From the NCBI GenBank assembly GCA_965226245.1, contig CBDDCL010000015.1, positions 992,001 to 1,056,000 of the forward strand: a stretch of DNA of 64,000 nucleotides, in the 5' to 3' direction. Both the position numbers and the translations under genes were made by a program. The notes beneath the pieces were generated by a model. It saw nothing but the letters and a program-made list of their open reading frames with translations, was not told the origin of the DNA and did not search any database. Shown here piece by piece: positions 17,161-25,460 of the stretch; positions within the stretch are counted from its first letter, which is position 1, and each line of letters begins with the position of its first letter. This DNA comes from CBDCYS01 sp965226245 (GTDB taxonomy: Bacteria; Acidobacteriota; Terriglobia; Bryobacterales; UBA6623).

Positions 17161-17613
17161 ATGCCCTTCGGACGATACTACGAAGAATTTGAAGCCGGCC
17201 AAGTCTTCAAACACTGGCCGGGACGCACCATCAGCGAGGCCGATGACACCTGGTTCAGCTTGCTGACGATGAATCAGAATCCGCTTCACATCGATGCGCA
17301 CTACGCCAGCCAGTTGCAGCATGGGCAGCGCCTGGTGGTTGGGCCGCTCGTTTTCAGCATTGTCGTCGGGATGAGCGTCGCCGATATCAGCGGCCGCGCG
17401 ATCGCCAATCTCGAGTATCAAGAGATCAAGCACGTCGCGCCCGTCTTTCATGGAGACACGATTTACGCCGAAAGCCGTATTCTTGACATGCGCGAGTCGA
17501 AGACGAAGCCGGATCGCGGGCTGGTTTTTGTTGAGTCGCGCGGGTTCAATCAGCGGAAGGAAACGGTGCTGACGCTGAAGCGGACGGTTTTGGTGCCCAA
17601 GAGGCCGGGTTGA
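17161..17613 (+). CDS. MaoC-family hot-dog-fold dehydratase
   Basis: The 150-residue protein has the single hot-dog fold of MaoC-type enoyl-CoA hydratases. The start MPFGRYYEEFEAGQVFKHWP is followed by TISEADDTWFSLLTMNQNPLH, which holds the catalytic aspartate and histidine of the hydratase signature (D-x4-H-like, in NQNPLHID). The GPLVFSIVVGMS segment corresponds to the pocket helix. Such enzymes hydrate acyl-CoA double bonds, for example mesaconyl- or crotonyl-type substrates. The gene is flanked on both sides by repeat-rich spacers and has no operon partner, so the pathway is unknown. Confidence 0.88.
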   Translation: MPFGRYYEEFEAGQVFKHWPGRTISEADDTWFSLLTMNQNPLHIDAHYASQLQHGQRLVVGPLVFSIVVGMSVADISGRAIANLEYQEIKHVAPVFHGDTIYAESRILDMRESKTKPDRGLVFVESRGFNQRKETVLTLKRTVLVPKRPG

Positions 17614-17724
17614 TGCTTGGGATTGCCAATACGTTGGGGCTCCCAATGCTGAATCGTGTGCCGACCGAGGCCTGTGTGGACGGCCGTGATTCCGCAAGTT
17701 ATCGACTCCTGTTGTGGAGCGGGA

Positions 17725-17787
17725 AGCCCGTTGAAACGGGCTGACCAACCTTGAGCGGCGCGGCCTGCCAGCCGTAAAACGGCTGGC
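17725..17787. repeat. Triple-hairpin repeat family, copy B (two hairpins)
   Basis: AGCCCGTTGAAACGGGCT (17725-17742) and GCCAGCCGTAAAACGGCTGGC (17767-17787) are perfect palindromes with short loops. The third hairpin of the family is absent. Confidence 0.8.
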
Positions 17788-17858
17788 CCCTAGAGTTTCT
17801 ACATTCTGAAGATGAATTGGACAGGCATCTCTGCCCGCCACGGCGTTGGCGTCAAACC

Positions 17859-17926
17859 GAGCCGCGCGCGTCAGCAAGCGGTTGCGGGACAGACCAGCGG
17901 CAACCGCTTGCTGACGCGCGCGGCTC
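17859..17926. repeat. Perfect 27-bp inverted repeat
   Basis: The arms 17859-17885 and 17900-17926 are exact reverse complements (beginning GAGCCGCGCGCGTCAGC) with a 14-nt loop. Half-sites of the same sequence occur between recJ and hemY (about 23404-23540), showing that it is a dispersed element. Confidence 0.85.
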
Positions 17927-18302
17927 CTGACCCTGCATTATGCTTGGCAAAGCGGCAGGCCGGGATGTCAGTGGCCACGGCCTGGCGAAGTGATGGAAAC
18001 AAAGAGGTTGCCGGTTGAGGTATAAATTTTCTTTACAAAATGTCCGGAAATGGCAGAGAATGGCAGAATATGGCAGGATCTGGGCCATTTTCGACGCCTC
18101 GTCATGGTGTCAACCGATAATGTTTTTGTTTTCAGTGCCTGCGGTTGCAGGCGGCGGGACCGTGGCAGGTTCCCTAGCAAAGCGACAGGTTTTCTTGCGG
18201 ATTTGAGCTATACTTGTCGCTCGCCACAAGGCTGGCGGATTAGCGGCAACTCGGGTGGACGGCCACTGCCACGCAAGACTATCCCAGTAAGACCATGCCA
18301 CT

Positions 18303-18353
18303 AAGACATGTCGCCAGGAATGGCGACACGGCACGTCTGGAGACGTGCGCCAC
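18303..18353. repeat. 51-bp double-hairpin REP-like repeat, copy 2
   Basis: This copy is identical over 51 bp to the one at 10273-10323, on the same strand, and lies in a gene-free spacer. Confidence 0.9.
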
Positions 18354-18608
18354 ATCGGCTTGTCGCCAGCTTGCTTGTTTCCAGCTTTGCCTCGCGGGCT
18401 GGTCCGCTACTGGATACCGTTCTCATTGTAGCAGGCGGGGTCCGGTTTGTTGGCTCGCAAGGCGGGGCGAGTGGGGTCTAAGTGCTTGAAGAAACAGGGC
18501 CGCGGGAATATTTTGACGGCTGGCTACCAGAAGCAGGGTTTTGGGGCTGGAAGCCAGAGCGTGGTTCGGGCGGCGGACCGCAAGCCCGGGAAATGTAGAA
18601 ACTCCAGT

Positions 18609-18661
18609 GCCAGCCGTAAAACGGCTGGCCTAAGAAGGCAAAACCGCGTGAACGCGGCTCA
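18609..18661. repeat. Triple-hairpin repeat family, copy C (two hairpins)
   Basis: GCCAGCCGTAAAACGGCTGGC (18609-18629) is followed by CCGCGTGAACGCGG (about 18644-18657). These are the second and third hairpins of the family in the usual order. Confidence 0.78.
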
Positions 18662-18686
18662 CGCCGACAGGATTGTCTGCGCTCAC

Positions 18687-18706
18687 GCGCGGACTTCCGT
18701 CCGCGC
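18687..18706. repeat. 20-bp palindrome GCGCGGAC-TTCC-GTCCGCGC
   Basis: A perfect 8-bp stem with a TTCC loop is followed by CTCTGT and a CCGGC. The same sequence with the same tail occurs at 21528-21547, upstream of recJ. Confidence 0.8.
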
Positions 18707-18840
18707 CTCTGTGCCGGCGTGCCGACGATTGTCGGCAGGCATGGCGGCACGGTACTCAAGAATGCGTGCGGGCTCCAATTTGTGGACCTGCTCCGCACTG
18801 TGTTACCTTCACGGATTACGGTTTGAAACGAGGAGATTCG

Positions 18841-19125
18841 ATGGAAGCGCTTGGAATGGTCGAAACCAAGGGTTTGACCGCTGCGATCGAGGCGGCTGAT
18901 GCCATGGTCAAAGCGGCGAACGTGGTGCTCGAAGGGAAAGAGTATGTCGGAGCCGGATTCGTCCTGGTAACCGTGCGCGGGGACGTCGGCGCCGTCAAGG
19001 CAGCAACGGACGCCGGGGCCGCCGCCGCGCGGCGAGTCGGTGAGCTGGTAAGTGTACACGTCATTGCGCGCCCCCACGACGAAGCCGAAAAGGTCATCCC
19101 GAAAAGCAAGGGCAAGGGCAAGTAA
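18841..19125 (+). CDS. Bacterial microcompartment hexameric shell protein (BMC-H)
   Basis: The 94-residue protein is a single BMC domain of the PduA/EutM/CcmK type. It opens EALGMVETKGLTAAIEAADAM and contains VRGDVGAVKAATDAGAAAARR and ELVSVHVIARPHDE, all family hallmarks. Six copies form a flat hexagon that tiles the protein shell of a microcompartment, with the central pore letting small metabolites through. A GAGGAG site lies 6-11 nt before the ATG. The short lysine/glycine tail is not conserved in the family. The next gene encodes an aldehyde dehydrogenase with features of a microcompartment cargo, so the pair is a minimal metabolosome locus. Vertex (BMC-P) and trimeric shell genes are not in this window. 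Confidence 0.95.
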   Translation: MEALGMVETKGLTAAIEAADAMVKAANVVLEGKEYVGAGFVLVTVRGDVGAVKAATDAGAAAARRVGELVSVHVIARPHDEAEKVIPKSKGKGK

Positions 19126-19281
19126 GGCCCGTTTTTCCGAGCTGCGGCCGCCGAAGCCGGCAGAAAAGCGGCACGAAGATTCGGAGCCGCGACGGTCAGG
19201 GAGCGGTTGGCTGCTCAGCGGGGCCGGATCTGATGGGGGGATGACTTTTTTCTCGTTGCGGGCTTCCGTTGGCAAGAGGGA

Positions 19282-19378
19282 AGCCCGTTGAAACGGGCTG
19301 ACAAACCTGGCGCGGCGGGGCGTACCAGCCGTAAAACGACTGGCCTAGCTAGGAACACCAAGCCGCGTGAACGCGGCT
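19282..19378. repeat. Triple-hairpin repeat family, copy D
   Basis: The three hairpins are AGCCCGTTGAAACGGGCT (19282-19299), CCAGCCGTAAAACGACTGG (19325-19343) and AGCCGCGTGAACGCGGCT (19361-19378). It fills most of the 398-nt gap between the shell gene and the aldehyde dehydrogenase gene, which otherwise holds nothing recognised. Confidence 0.8.
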
Positions 19379-19523
19379 CAAAAGCCCGTATCACCGTGCG
19401 CATTTGGACCGCAAGAGTCTCTTCCACGCCGCCAGCAGGCCTTCCACGCCGTGAGCGGGCAAAGACGCGGACCGCGGTAAGTTGTAGTCTGTTTGGTGCA
19501 CTACACTAGCCATCAACATCCAG

Positions 19524-21404
19524 ATGTTGGAAGACAAAGACCTCAAGTCTGTTCAGGAAGTCCGGACAAAGATCGCCCTCGCCTATGAGGCGTCCCGGAA
19601 GTACCGGACTTACACTCAGGAGCAGGTTGACCAAATCATCGACCATGTAGCGGCTGTCGCTCGCGCCAACAGCGAGCACCTCGCGAAAATGGCCGTCGAG
19701 GAAACTGGATATGGCAACGTGCAAGACAAGGTCGCCAAGAACCTGCTGAACTCCGACCTGCTGCACAAGGCGATCCGGCCCATGAAAACGGCCGGAATCA
19801 TTCGCGAGGACCGCGAGAACGGCATCATCGAGATCGCCGAGCCGGTCGGCGTCGTGGGGGCGATTTTGCCCACGACGAATCCTACTTCGACTGCCATTTT
19901 CAAGATTCTGATTTCCCTGAAAGCGCGCGATGCGATCGTCATCAGCCCGCACCCGAGGGCGGTGCGATGCACTTGCGAAACGGCTGCGCTGCTGGCGAAA
20001 GCGGCGGAGGAGGCCGGGGCGCCGCAAGGCATCGTCCAATGCCTGAACGAGGCGACGATCCAGGGCACCGACGAACTGATGAAGCACCGCCGCACCGGCA
20101 TCATTCTCTCGACGGGCGGAGCCGGCATCGTGCGTGCAGCTTACTCGAGCGGAACGCCGGCGATTGGCGTGGGACCCGGCAATGTGGCGGTCTTGCTGGA
20201 GGCGTCCGCCGATGTTGATCAGGCGATCGCCGCCGTCGTCGAGGGCAAGTCTTTCGACTACGGCACGGTTTGTTCGAGCGAGCAGACGCTAGTTGCCGAG
20301 GCCGCCAGCCGCGACCGTGTTTTAGCGGCGCTCAAGGCCAACAAGGCGTACCTCTGTGACGCGCAGCAGTCGCTGGCGCTTCAGAAACTGCTGATTGGTC
20401 CCAACTTCCGCATCAATCCTGACTGCGTGGGAAAGGCGCCCGCCAAGATCGCCGAGATGGCGGGGTTCAGCGTTCCGGCCGAATCCAGCATCCTGGTGGT
20501 CGAGTTGGAAGGCGCCGGGCGTGACTACCCGATGTCGGCCGAAAAACTTTCGCCGGTGCTGGCCGTCTATTTCGTGCGGGATTTCCAGGCGAGTCTCGAT
20601 GCTTGCGAGACGATCCTGAACTTCGGGGGACGCGGGCACACCTGCGTGATTCATTCGAAAAATGACAAACGCGTTCTCGAGTTCGGCCTGAGGATGCCAG
20701 CCTTCCGGGTGCTGGTGAACACGTCCGCGCCGCAGGGTTCGACCGGCATTACGACGAATGTCCTGCCGTCGATGACACTGGGCTGTGGAGCGATCGCCGG
20801 CAACATCACCAGCGACAACGTGGGTCCGATGCACTTGATCAACATCAAGCGCATTGCCTACCACGTGCGCGACGCTGAATCTGCATTCGAAAGCCCGGAG
20901 GCACGAGCCTATTTCGCCGGGCGGCCGATTCCTGGAGCAGCTCCGCCGCAACCTTTACCGATGAGTCCGCCTTCCTCCGCGGGAACGGGGCGCTCGCAGA
21001 TCAGCGATGCAGTCGGGCGTTATCTGGCGCAACACGGTCTTTCGGCTGGGGCCAGGCCGGCGGCAAGAGACGCGCCGGTGACACAGGCCGCGATCGGAAG
21101 TCCCGCAGCGTCCCTCGTCGACCAGTTTTTGTCGAAGCGGCGTGCGGGAGCGACTCAGGCCACATCGCCAAGCTCAACGACAGGCAGTACCGCGCCCGCG
21201 AATGCAAACACTGCCGCTGCAACCGCGGAGCCTTCTCCAGCCCCGCCGGCTCCAGCCGTGGTGGTTGTGCCGTTTGTCAGTGAAGATGACGTGCGGCAGG
21301 CGATTCTAAAAGAGCAGAAAATCTACATCGACGCGAGCACGATCGTGACGCCCGCTGCCCGCGACCTCGGGGACGCGCACGGCATTCTGGTGCGGACCAA
21401 TTAG
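19524..21404 (+). CDS. Microcompartment-type CoA-acylating aldehyde dehydrogenase with a long C-terminal extension
   Basis: Residues 1 to about 460 form an aldehyde dehydrogenase close to the acetylating PduP/EutE/AdhE group. They carry GVVGAILPTTNPTSTAIFK, the cofactor loop IILSTGGAGIVRAAYSSG and the catalytic cysteine in YGTVCSSEQ. Such enzymes oxidise an aldehyde to acyl-CoA inside a metabolosome. The extra 160 residues are unusual. A Pro/Ala/Ser/Thr-rich linker carries two short amphipathic helices (SQISDAVGRYLAQHG and SLVDQFLSKRRA), typical of encapsulation peptides. A final module (EDDVRQAILKEQKIYID ... VTPAARDLGDAHGIL) resembles a short TPxARD segment seen in some microcompartment enzymes such as EutT. 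The aldehyde substrate is unknown. The ATG has no strong ribosome site. Confidence 0.9.
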   Translation: MLEDKDLKSVQEVRTKIALAYEASRKYRTYTQEQVDQIIDHVAAVARANSEHLAKMAVEETGYGNVQDKVAKNLLNSDLLHKAIRPMKTAGIIREDRENGIIEIAEPVGVVGAILPTTNPTSTAIFKILISLKARDAIVISPHPRAVRCTCETAALLAKAAEEAGAPQGIVQCLNEATIQGTDELMKHRRTGIILSTGGAGIVRAAYSSGTPAIGVGPGNVAVLLEASADVDQAIAAVVEGKSFDYGTVCSSEQTLVAEAASRDRVLAALKANKAYLCDAQQSLALQKLLIGPNFRINPDCVGKAPAKIAEMAGFSVPAESSILVVELEGAGRDYPMSAEKLSPVLAVYFVRDFQASLDACETILNFGGRGHTCVIHSKNDKRVLEFGLRMPAFRVLVNTSAPQGSTGITTNVLPSMTLGCGAIAGNITSDNVGPMHLINIKRIAYHVRDAESAFESPEARAYFAGRPIPGAAPPQPLPMSPPSSAGTGRSQISDAVGRYLAQHGLSAGARPAARDAPVTQAAIGSPAASLVDQFLSKRRAGATQATSPSSTTGSTAPANANTAAATAEPSPAPPAPAVVVVPFVSEDDVRQAILKEQKIYIDASTIVTPAARDLGDAHGILVRTN

Positions 21405-21527
21405 GTTCAGCATAGGCGCCCTCGGACGTGGCGCGTCGGAGCGGCAGACCCCTCCCTCACGCGGACGAGCCGCAACCAAAGAGGGTCCACAGAAGGGTGG
21501 ACGTGATGGAGACGCAACCCCGATGAA

Positions 21528-21547
21528 GCGCGGACTTCCGTCCGCGC
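21528..21547. repeat. 20-bp palindrome, second copy
   Basis: This is the same GCGCGGAC-TTCC-GTCCGCGC hairpin as at 18687-18706, here in the 216-nt spacer before recJ. Confidence 0.8.
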
Positions 21548-21620
21548 CTCTGTCCGGCCGTCTGAAATTTTCTGCAACGATCGGCAAAGATTTGACTAGA
21601 CGGGAGGCCGCCGCGACCCG

Positions 21621-23363
21621 ATGAAACGCTGGGAATACCGCCCATTCGCTCCAGCCGAGGCAGACCGGCTGCAGTCCGAGCATGGTATCAGCCGCCTGCT
21701 GGCGGTGCTCCTGGTACAGCGCGGCATCAGCGATCCCGAGCAGGCCGGCCGCTTTCTCGAGCCGAGGCTTTCGCACCTTCACGATCCCTGCCGCATGCAG
21801 GGAATGCGGCAAGCGGTTGAGCGTCTCTGGCGCGCCATCGCGAATCAGGAACGCATCCTCATCTACGGTGACTATGACGTCGACGGCACGACCTCAGTGG
21901 TGATCCTTCGCAAGGCGATCGAGCTGGCCGGAGGAGCAGCGGACTTTCACGTACCGCACCGCGTCAAAGAAGGCTATGGCATGCGCCAGGACGTGGTCGA
22001 GCAAGCCTCCCGCGATCAGGTTCGGCTGCTCATCAGCGTCGACACGGGCATTCGCGAGAACGCGGTCGTCGATCGGGCGAATGAACTGGGGATCGATTGC
22101 ATTATCACCGATCACCACCTGCCGAAGTCGGCGCTTCCCCAGGCGCTGGCGGTGCTCAACCCAAACCAGCCTGGTTGCGGCTACCCGGACAAGAATCTAT
22201 GCGGGGTGGGAGTCGCCTTCAAGCTGGCGCAAGCGCTTCTTTCGGACCTCGAGTGGCCGCCCGCGAAGCTCGAACGAGTTCTGGAGTCGATGCTGAAGAT
22301 CGTCGCCATCGGTACGATCGCCGACGTCGTGCCGCTGCTGGGCGAAAATCGCGTCTTCTCGAAGATCGGGCTTGGCGGGCTGCGGCAACCTCGCAACATC
22401 GGGCTGCGGGCTTTGCTGGGCGTTGCCGGTTTCTCCCCAGGGAAGCTGCCGAGCGCGGGAGACGTGGCTTTCCGTGTTGCCCCCCGTATCAACGCCGCCG
22501 GACGCATGGATACAGCTCGCGACGTGATCGAATTGTTCACCACCTCCAGTGCGGATCGGGCTGCCTCCATCGCGCAAAAGCTGAACGGGCTGAACAGTGA
22601 CCGCCAGCGCGCTGAACAGGAAATCGTCAGCGAGATCATCGAGCGGCTGCAAGACATCCCCCCGCCGAGCGCAGTGCCTTTTATTGTCGAAGCGGGCGAG
22701 GGCTGGCATGCGGGCGTGATCGGGATTGTCGCCAGCCGGATTGTCGAGCGCTTTCATCGTCCCACGCTGGTACTGAGTTGCAATTCCGATGAGGGCTTGG
22801 CGACGGGGTCGGGCCGCGGTATCCGGGCCTTTCACCTGCTGGAGGCCCTGGAGTCAGCAGCGGATCTCTTTGTTCGCTTCGGTGGCCACCGCCAAGCCGC
22901 CGGCTGCACGCTGGAGATCGGCCGAATTGACGAGCTGCGGCGGCGGCTCAATGCCCATGCGGGGAAGGTCCTGAACGCGGACGATTTCATTCCCACGCTG
23001 CAGCTTGACGCCGAACTGCCTTTCCGCTCGATTCATGACCAGACGATGGCCGAGCTGGCGCAATTGGCGCCGCACGGGATGGCGAACCCGGCACCGCGTT
23101 TTTCCACTCCGAATGTGCGGCTGGCGGCCGAGCCCAGGATCGTGAAGGAAAAACACCTCAAGCTGAGGGTGGCGGACGAATCGTTGTCCTTTGACGCCAT
23201 CGGCTGGCGCATGGCGGAGCGGGCCGGCGGCCTCCACCGCGACACGCGGCTTGACGCGGCCTATACCATTGAAGCCGACACATACCACGGCGGCTGGCAG
23301 TTGGTGCTCGAAGATTTCCGCGAAGCGAGAGGTGTTCCGATAGCAGCGAATGCCGCCGGATGA
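21621..23363 (+). CDS. recJ: Single-stranded-DNA-specific exonuclease RecJ
   Basis: The 580-residue protein is a full-length DHH-family 5'-to-3' exonuclease used in RecF-pathway recombination, mismatch repair and base-excision repair. Metal-binding motifs are IYGDYDVDGTTS (about residue 81), SVDTGIRE and ITDHHLP. The DHHA1 half carries GWHAGVIGIVASRIVER, GSGRGIRAFHLLEAL and FGGHRQAAGC. A C-terminal OB-like domain (about residues 460-570) includes LKLRVADESLSFDAIGWRM. The start is an ATG without a strong upstream ribosome site. It stands between the microcompartment locus and hemY on the same strand, with repeat-containing spacers on both sides, so it is probably transcribed alone. Confidence 0.95.
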   Translation: MKRWEYRPFAPAEADRLQSEHGISRLLAVLLVQRGISDPEQAGRFLEPRLSHLHDPCRMQGMRQAVERLWRAIANQERILIYGDYDVDGTTSVVILRKAIELAGGAADFHVPHRVKEGYGMRQDVVEQASRDQVRLLISVDTGIRENAVVDRANELGIDCIITDHHLPKSALPQALAVLNPNQPGCGYPDKNLCGVGVAFKLAQALLSDLEWPPAKLERVLESMLKIVAIGTIADVVPLLGENRVFSKIGLGGLRQPRNIGLRALLGVAGFSPGKLPSAGDVAFRVAPRINAAGRMDTARDVIELFTTSSADRAASIAQKLNGLNSDRQRAEQEIVSEIIERLQDIPPPSAVPFIVEAGEGWHAGVIGIVASRIVERFHRPTLVLSCNSDEGLATGSGRGIRAFHLLEALESAADLFVRFGGHRQAAGCTLEIGRIDELRRRLNAHAGKVLNADDFIPTLQLDAELPFRSIHDQTMAELAQLAPHGMANPAPRFSTPNVRLAAEPRIVKEKHLKLRVADESLSFDAIGWRMAERAGGLHRDTRLDAAYTIEADTYHGGWQLVLEDFREARGVPIAANAAG

Positions 23364-23561
23364 GGTTCTTGCCCAACGTGGCAGAAAGTTCGGGAACCAG
23401 ATTCGGAGCCGCGACCGTGAGGGAGCGGTTGCCGCAAGCGGGTCAATCGGGCGGGGGGAAACGGAAAGCTGACGCGCGCGGATGCTGTGGTGTGGATTGA
23501 TGCGCTCGAAATAACCGCTTGCTGACGCGCGCGGCTCCAAGGCGAAAAGCCATAATCCACA

Positions 23562-24950
23562 ATGAAACGAATCGCGATCGTCGGCGGCGGCATCTCGGGC
23601 CTCTCGGCGGCCTACTATCTCGCCAAGGGGGGGCACGAGTGCACTTTGATCGAGGCGCAGCCGCGGCTTGGCGGCGTGATCCAAACCGAGCAAGTCGACG
23701 GGTGCGTCATCGAAGGCGGGCCCGACAGCTTCATCGCCCAAAAGCCCTGGGCGATGGACTTGATCCGGGAGCTGGGTATCGAAGATCAGATCATCGGATC
23801 AAACGATCATTTGCGCAAGACGTTTGTTTTGCGGGGAGGCCGCTTGATTCCCTTGCCTGATGGTGTTCAGTTTATGGCGCCGACGAAAGTGATGCCGATG
23901 ATTACGACGCCGCTGCTGGGCCTGCGGTCGAAGGCCAAGATGGCGATGGAGTGGTTTCGGCGGCCGCTGGAAGTAAGCCGCGACCGCTCGGTGGCGGAGT
24001 TTGTGAAAGAACATTACGGCGCCGAGGTCAACGAGTATTTAGCCCAGCCGATGTTGGCCGGCGTCTACGGAGGGTCTCCCGAAAAGCTCAGTGTGAATAG
24101 CGTTTTGCCGCGCTTTGTGGAACTGGAGAAGCGCTACGGCAGTGTGGGCCGCGGGCTCGTCCGCGCCATGTCGCGATCACGAAGCGGCAAGACAGCGGGA
24201 AGCCGGAACAGCGGCCGGCAGTCCTTGTTTCTGAGCTTACGCAGGGGCATGCAGCAACTGACCGGCACTCTGTCCGGACAACTCGAAGGTCAGGTGCGCG
24301 TTGTCACCGCGGCCGTGGGCGCGATAAGGGGAAGGCCGGGCGCTTTTCAACTCGCGGTGGGCGGGGATACGATCTCGGCGGACGAAGTCGTGCTGGCGAC
24401 ACGCGCCTACCAGGCAGCCGAACTGCTCCAGCAAATGGATGCGCGACTGGCCGATCTGCTGGCGGGCATCCGCTACAGCTCGTCGGTTACGGTGAACTTG
24501 CTCTACCCCCGGCCGCCTTTCGAGCACAAGCTCGAAGGTTTCGGTTTTCTCATCCCAAGAGCCGAGCAGCGGTGGCTCACCGCCTGCACCTGGGTAAATA
24601 CCAAGTTCCCACACCGAACAACGGCGGATCGCGCTGTCTTGCGAAGTTTTCTCTCCGGCCGGGAAGCAGAGAAGGCCTCTTCCTCCACTGACGCCGAGGT
24701 CGCCGATCAGGCGCATCAAGAACTGAGTCAACTGATGCATTTCCGCACCGAGCCGGCAACGCAGCGCGTCTACCGCTGGGACCGCGCCATGGCGCAATAC
24801 GAAGTGGGCCATCAGAAGTGCATCGAGGAAGTCGAGTCGCGGCTGGCCAACCTGCCCGGCTTGCATCTGAGCGGCAATGCCTTTGCAGGCATCGGCATCC
24901 CGGACTGCATCCGCCGCAGCAAGATGGTGGCGGAGTCGATGGGGGTCTAA
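23562..24950 (+). CDS. hemY: Protoporphyrinogen oxidase (oxygen-dependent type)
   Basis: The enzyme oxidises protoporphyrinogen to protoporphyrin in heme synthesis and uses FAD. It starts with AIVGGGISGLSAAYYLAKGG, then PRLGGVIQTEQVDGCVIEGGPDSF, a substrate-region motif YGAEVNEYLAQPMLAGVYGG, and ends with a flavin-binding GNAFAGIGIPDCIRR. Length (462 residues) is normal. The stop codon TAA is also the first three bases of a repeat element at 24948-25130, so that element landed at the very end of the gene. It marks the left border of the accessory region. The preceding 198-nt gap holds degenerate pieces of the 27-bp inverted repeat. Confidence 0.93.
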   Translation: MKRIAIVGGGISGLSAAYYLAKGGHECTLIEAQPRLGGVIQTEQVDGCVIEGGPDSFIAQKPWAMDLIRELGIEDQIIGSNDHLRKTFVLRGGRLIPLPDGVQFMAPTKVMPMITTPLLGLRSKAKMAMEWFRRPLEVSRDRSVAEFVKEHYGAEVNEYLAQPMLAGVYGGSPEKLSVNSVLPRFVELEKRYGSVGRGLVRAMSRSRSGKTAGSRNSGRQSLFLSLRRGMQQLTGTLSGQLEGQVRVVTAAVGAIRGRPGAFQLAVGGDTISADEVVLATRAYQAAELLQQMDARLADLLAGIRYSSSVTVNLLYPRPPFEHKLEGFGFLIPRAEQRWLTACTWVNTKFPHRTTADRAVLRSFLSGREAEKASSSTDAEVADQAHQELSQLMHFRTEPATQRVYRWDRAMAQYEVGHQKCIEEVESRLANLPGLHLSGNAFAGIGIPDCIRRSKMVAESMGV

Positions 24951-25130
24951 CCCGCATTTCTCACCACCTGACGGCCGAAGCACGCGACAGGCCCGCCATT
25001 ACTTCGTTGCGCTTGCTCACCGTGCTCACCGTACTGTTCAAGTACGCCTCCGCGCGCTGAGCGGCGCGCGCCTCGTACTGACGGGCCTCTCACGCACTTC
25101 GCCTCGCCACGCGGTGAGAAAAGCGGGCTA
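24948..25130. mobile_element. MITE-like element with imperfect inverted ends
   Basis: The 183-bp segment begins TAACCCGCATTTCTCACC and ends with the near reverse complement (GGTGAGAAAAGCGGGCTA). Similarity continues inward for about 40 bp on each side (about three in four positions pair). It codes for nothing convincing. A third copy of its right end, inverted, lies at 27256-27302 beyond the toxin-antitoxin genes. The left end supplies the hemY stop codon. Confidence 0.6.
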
Positions 25131-25193
25131 AACCAAAGACGTCATCAGTGCCTTCCGATAAACGGTAAAGGGGACATGATCTCAGATCAACTA

Positions 25194-25221
25194 TTGACTT
25201 TGTGTCAAGTCTATGTATACT
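25194..25221 (+). promoter_or_regulatory. Sigma70-type promoter of the toxin-antitoxin operon, with a palindrome on the -35 box
   Basis: TTGACT (25194-25199) and TATACT (25216-25221) are 16 nt apart. The -35 box overlaps an inverted repeat TTGAC-n5-GTCAA, a plausible operator for the MqsA-like antitoxin. The toxin start lies 17 nt past the -10 box. Confidence 0.65.
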
Positions 25222-25460
25222 GAGGGACAGAAGAGGCAGTGCCTTTGGGCGTAGATCGAGTCGAGCGTTCTCTCAGTCCTCCCGTCGCTCCTCTATCGAA
25301 TCCGAAGGCTCAGGAAATATTTGTACGGGCTCTAGAAATTGGTTGGGTCGTTGTTACGAGCCACTTTAGCAAAAGATGTGCCGAGCGAGGTTTTGACGTG
25401 CTTAACGCGGAAAACGTGGTCAGGCAGGGCACTATCATCGGACAGCCCAAATACGACCGA

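Larger units (their letters stand above)
17614..18840. other. Gene-free, repeat-rich spacer of 1.2 kb upstream of the shell gene
   Basis: No protein-like frame is present. It contains two triple-hairpin relatives, a long perfect inverted repeat (17859-17926), an identical copy of the 51-bp double-hairpin repeat, and a GCGCGGACTTCCGTCCGCGC palindrome. An A/T-rich patch at 18015-18110 holds three imperfect copies of ATGGCAGAGA-like decamers. A ribosome site (GAGGAG, 18829-18834) for the next gene ends it. Confidence 0.7.

Noticed and set aside
17095..17877. 260-codon minus-strand frame across the MaoC-type gene
   Set aside because: It reads the MaoC-type gene backwards and continues into dispersed repeats, whose translations are a known source of spurious proteins.
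15115..19378. Regular repeats considered as a CRISPR array
   Set aside because: Units are far apart, have internal palindromes, no equal spacers and no cas genes.
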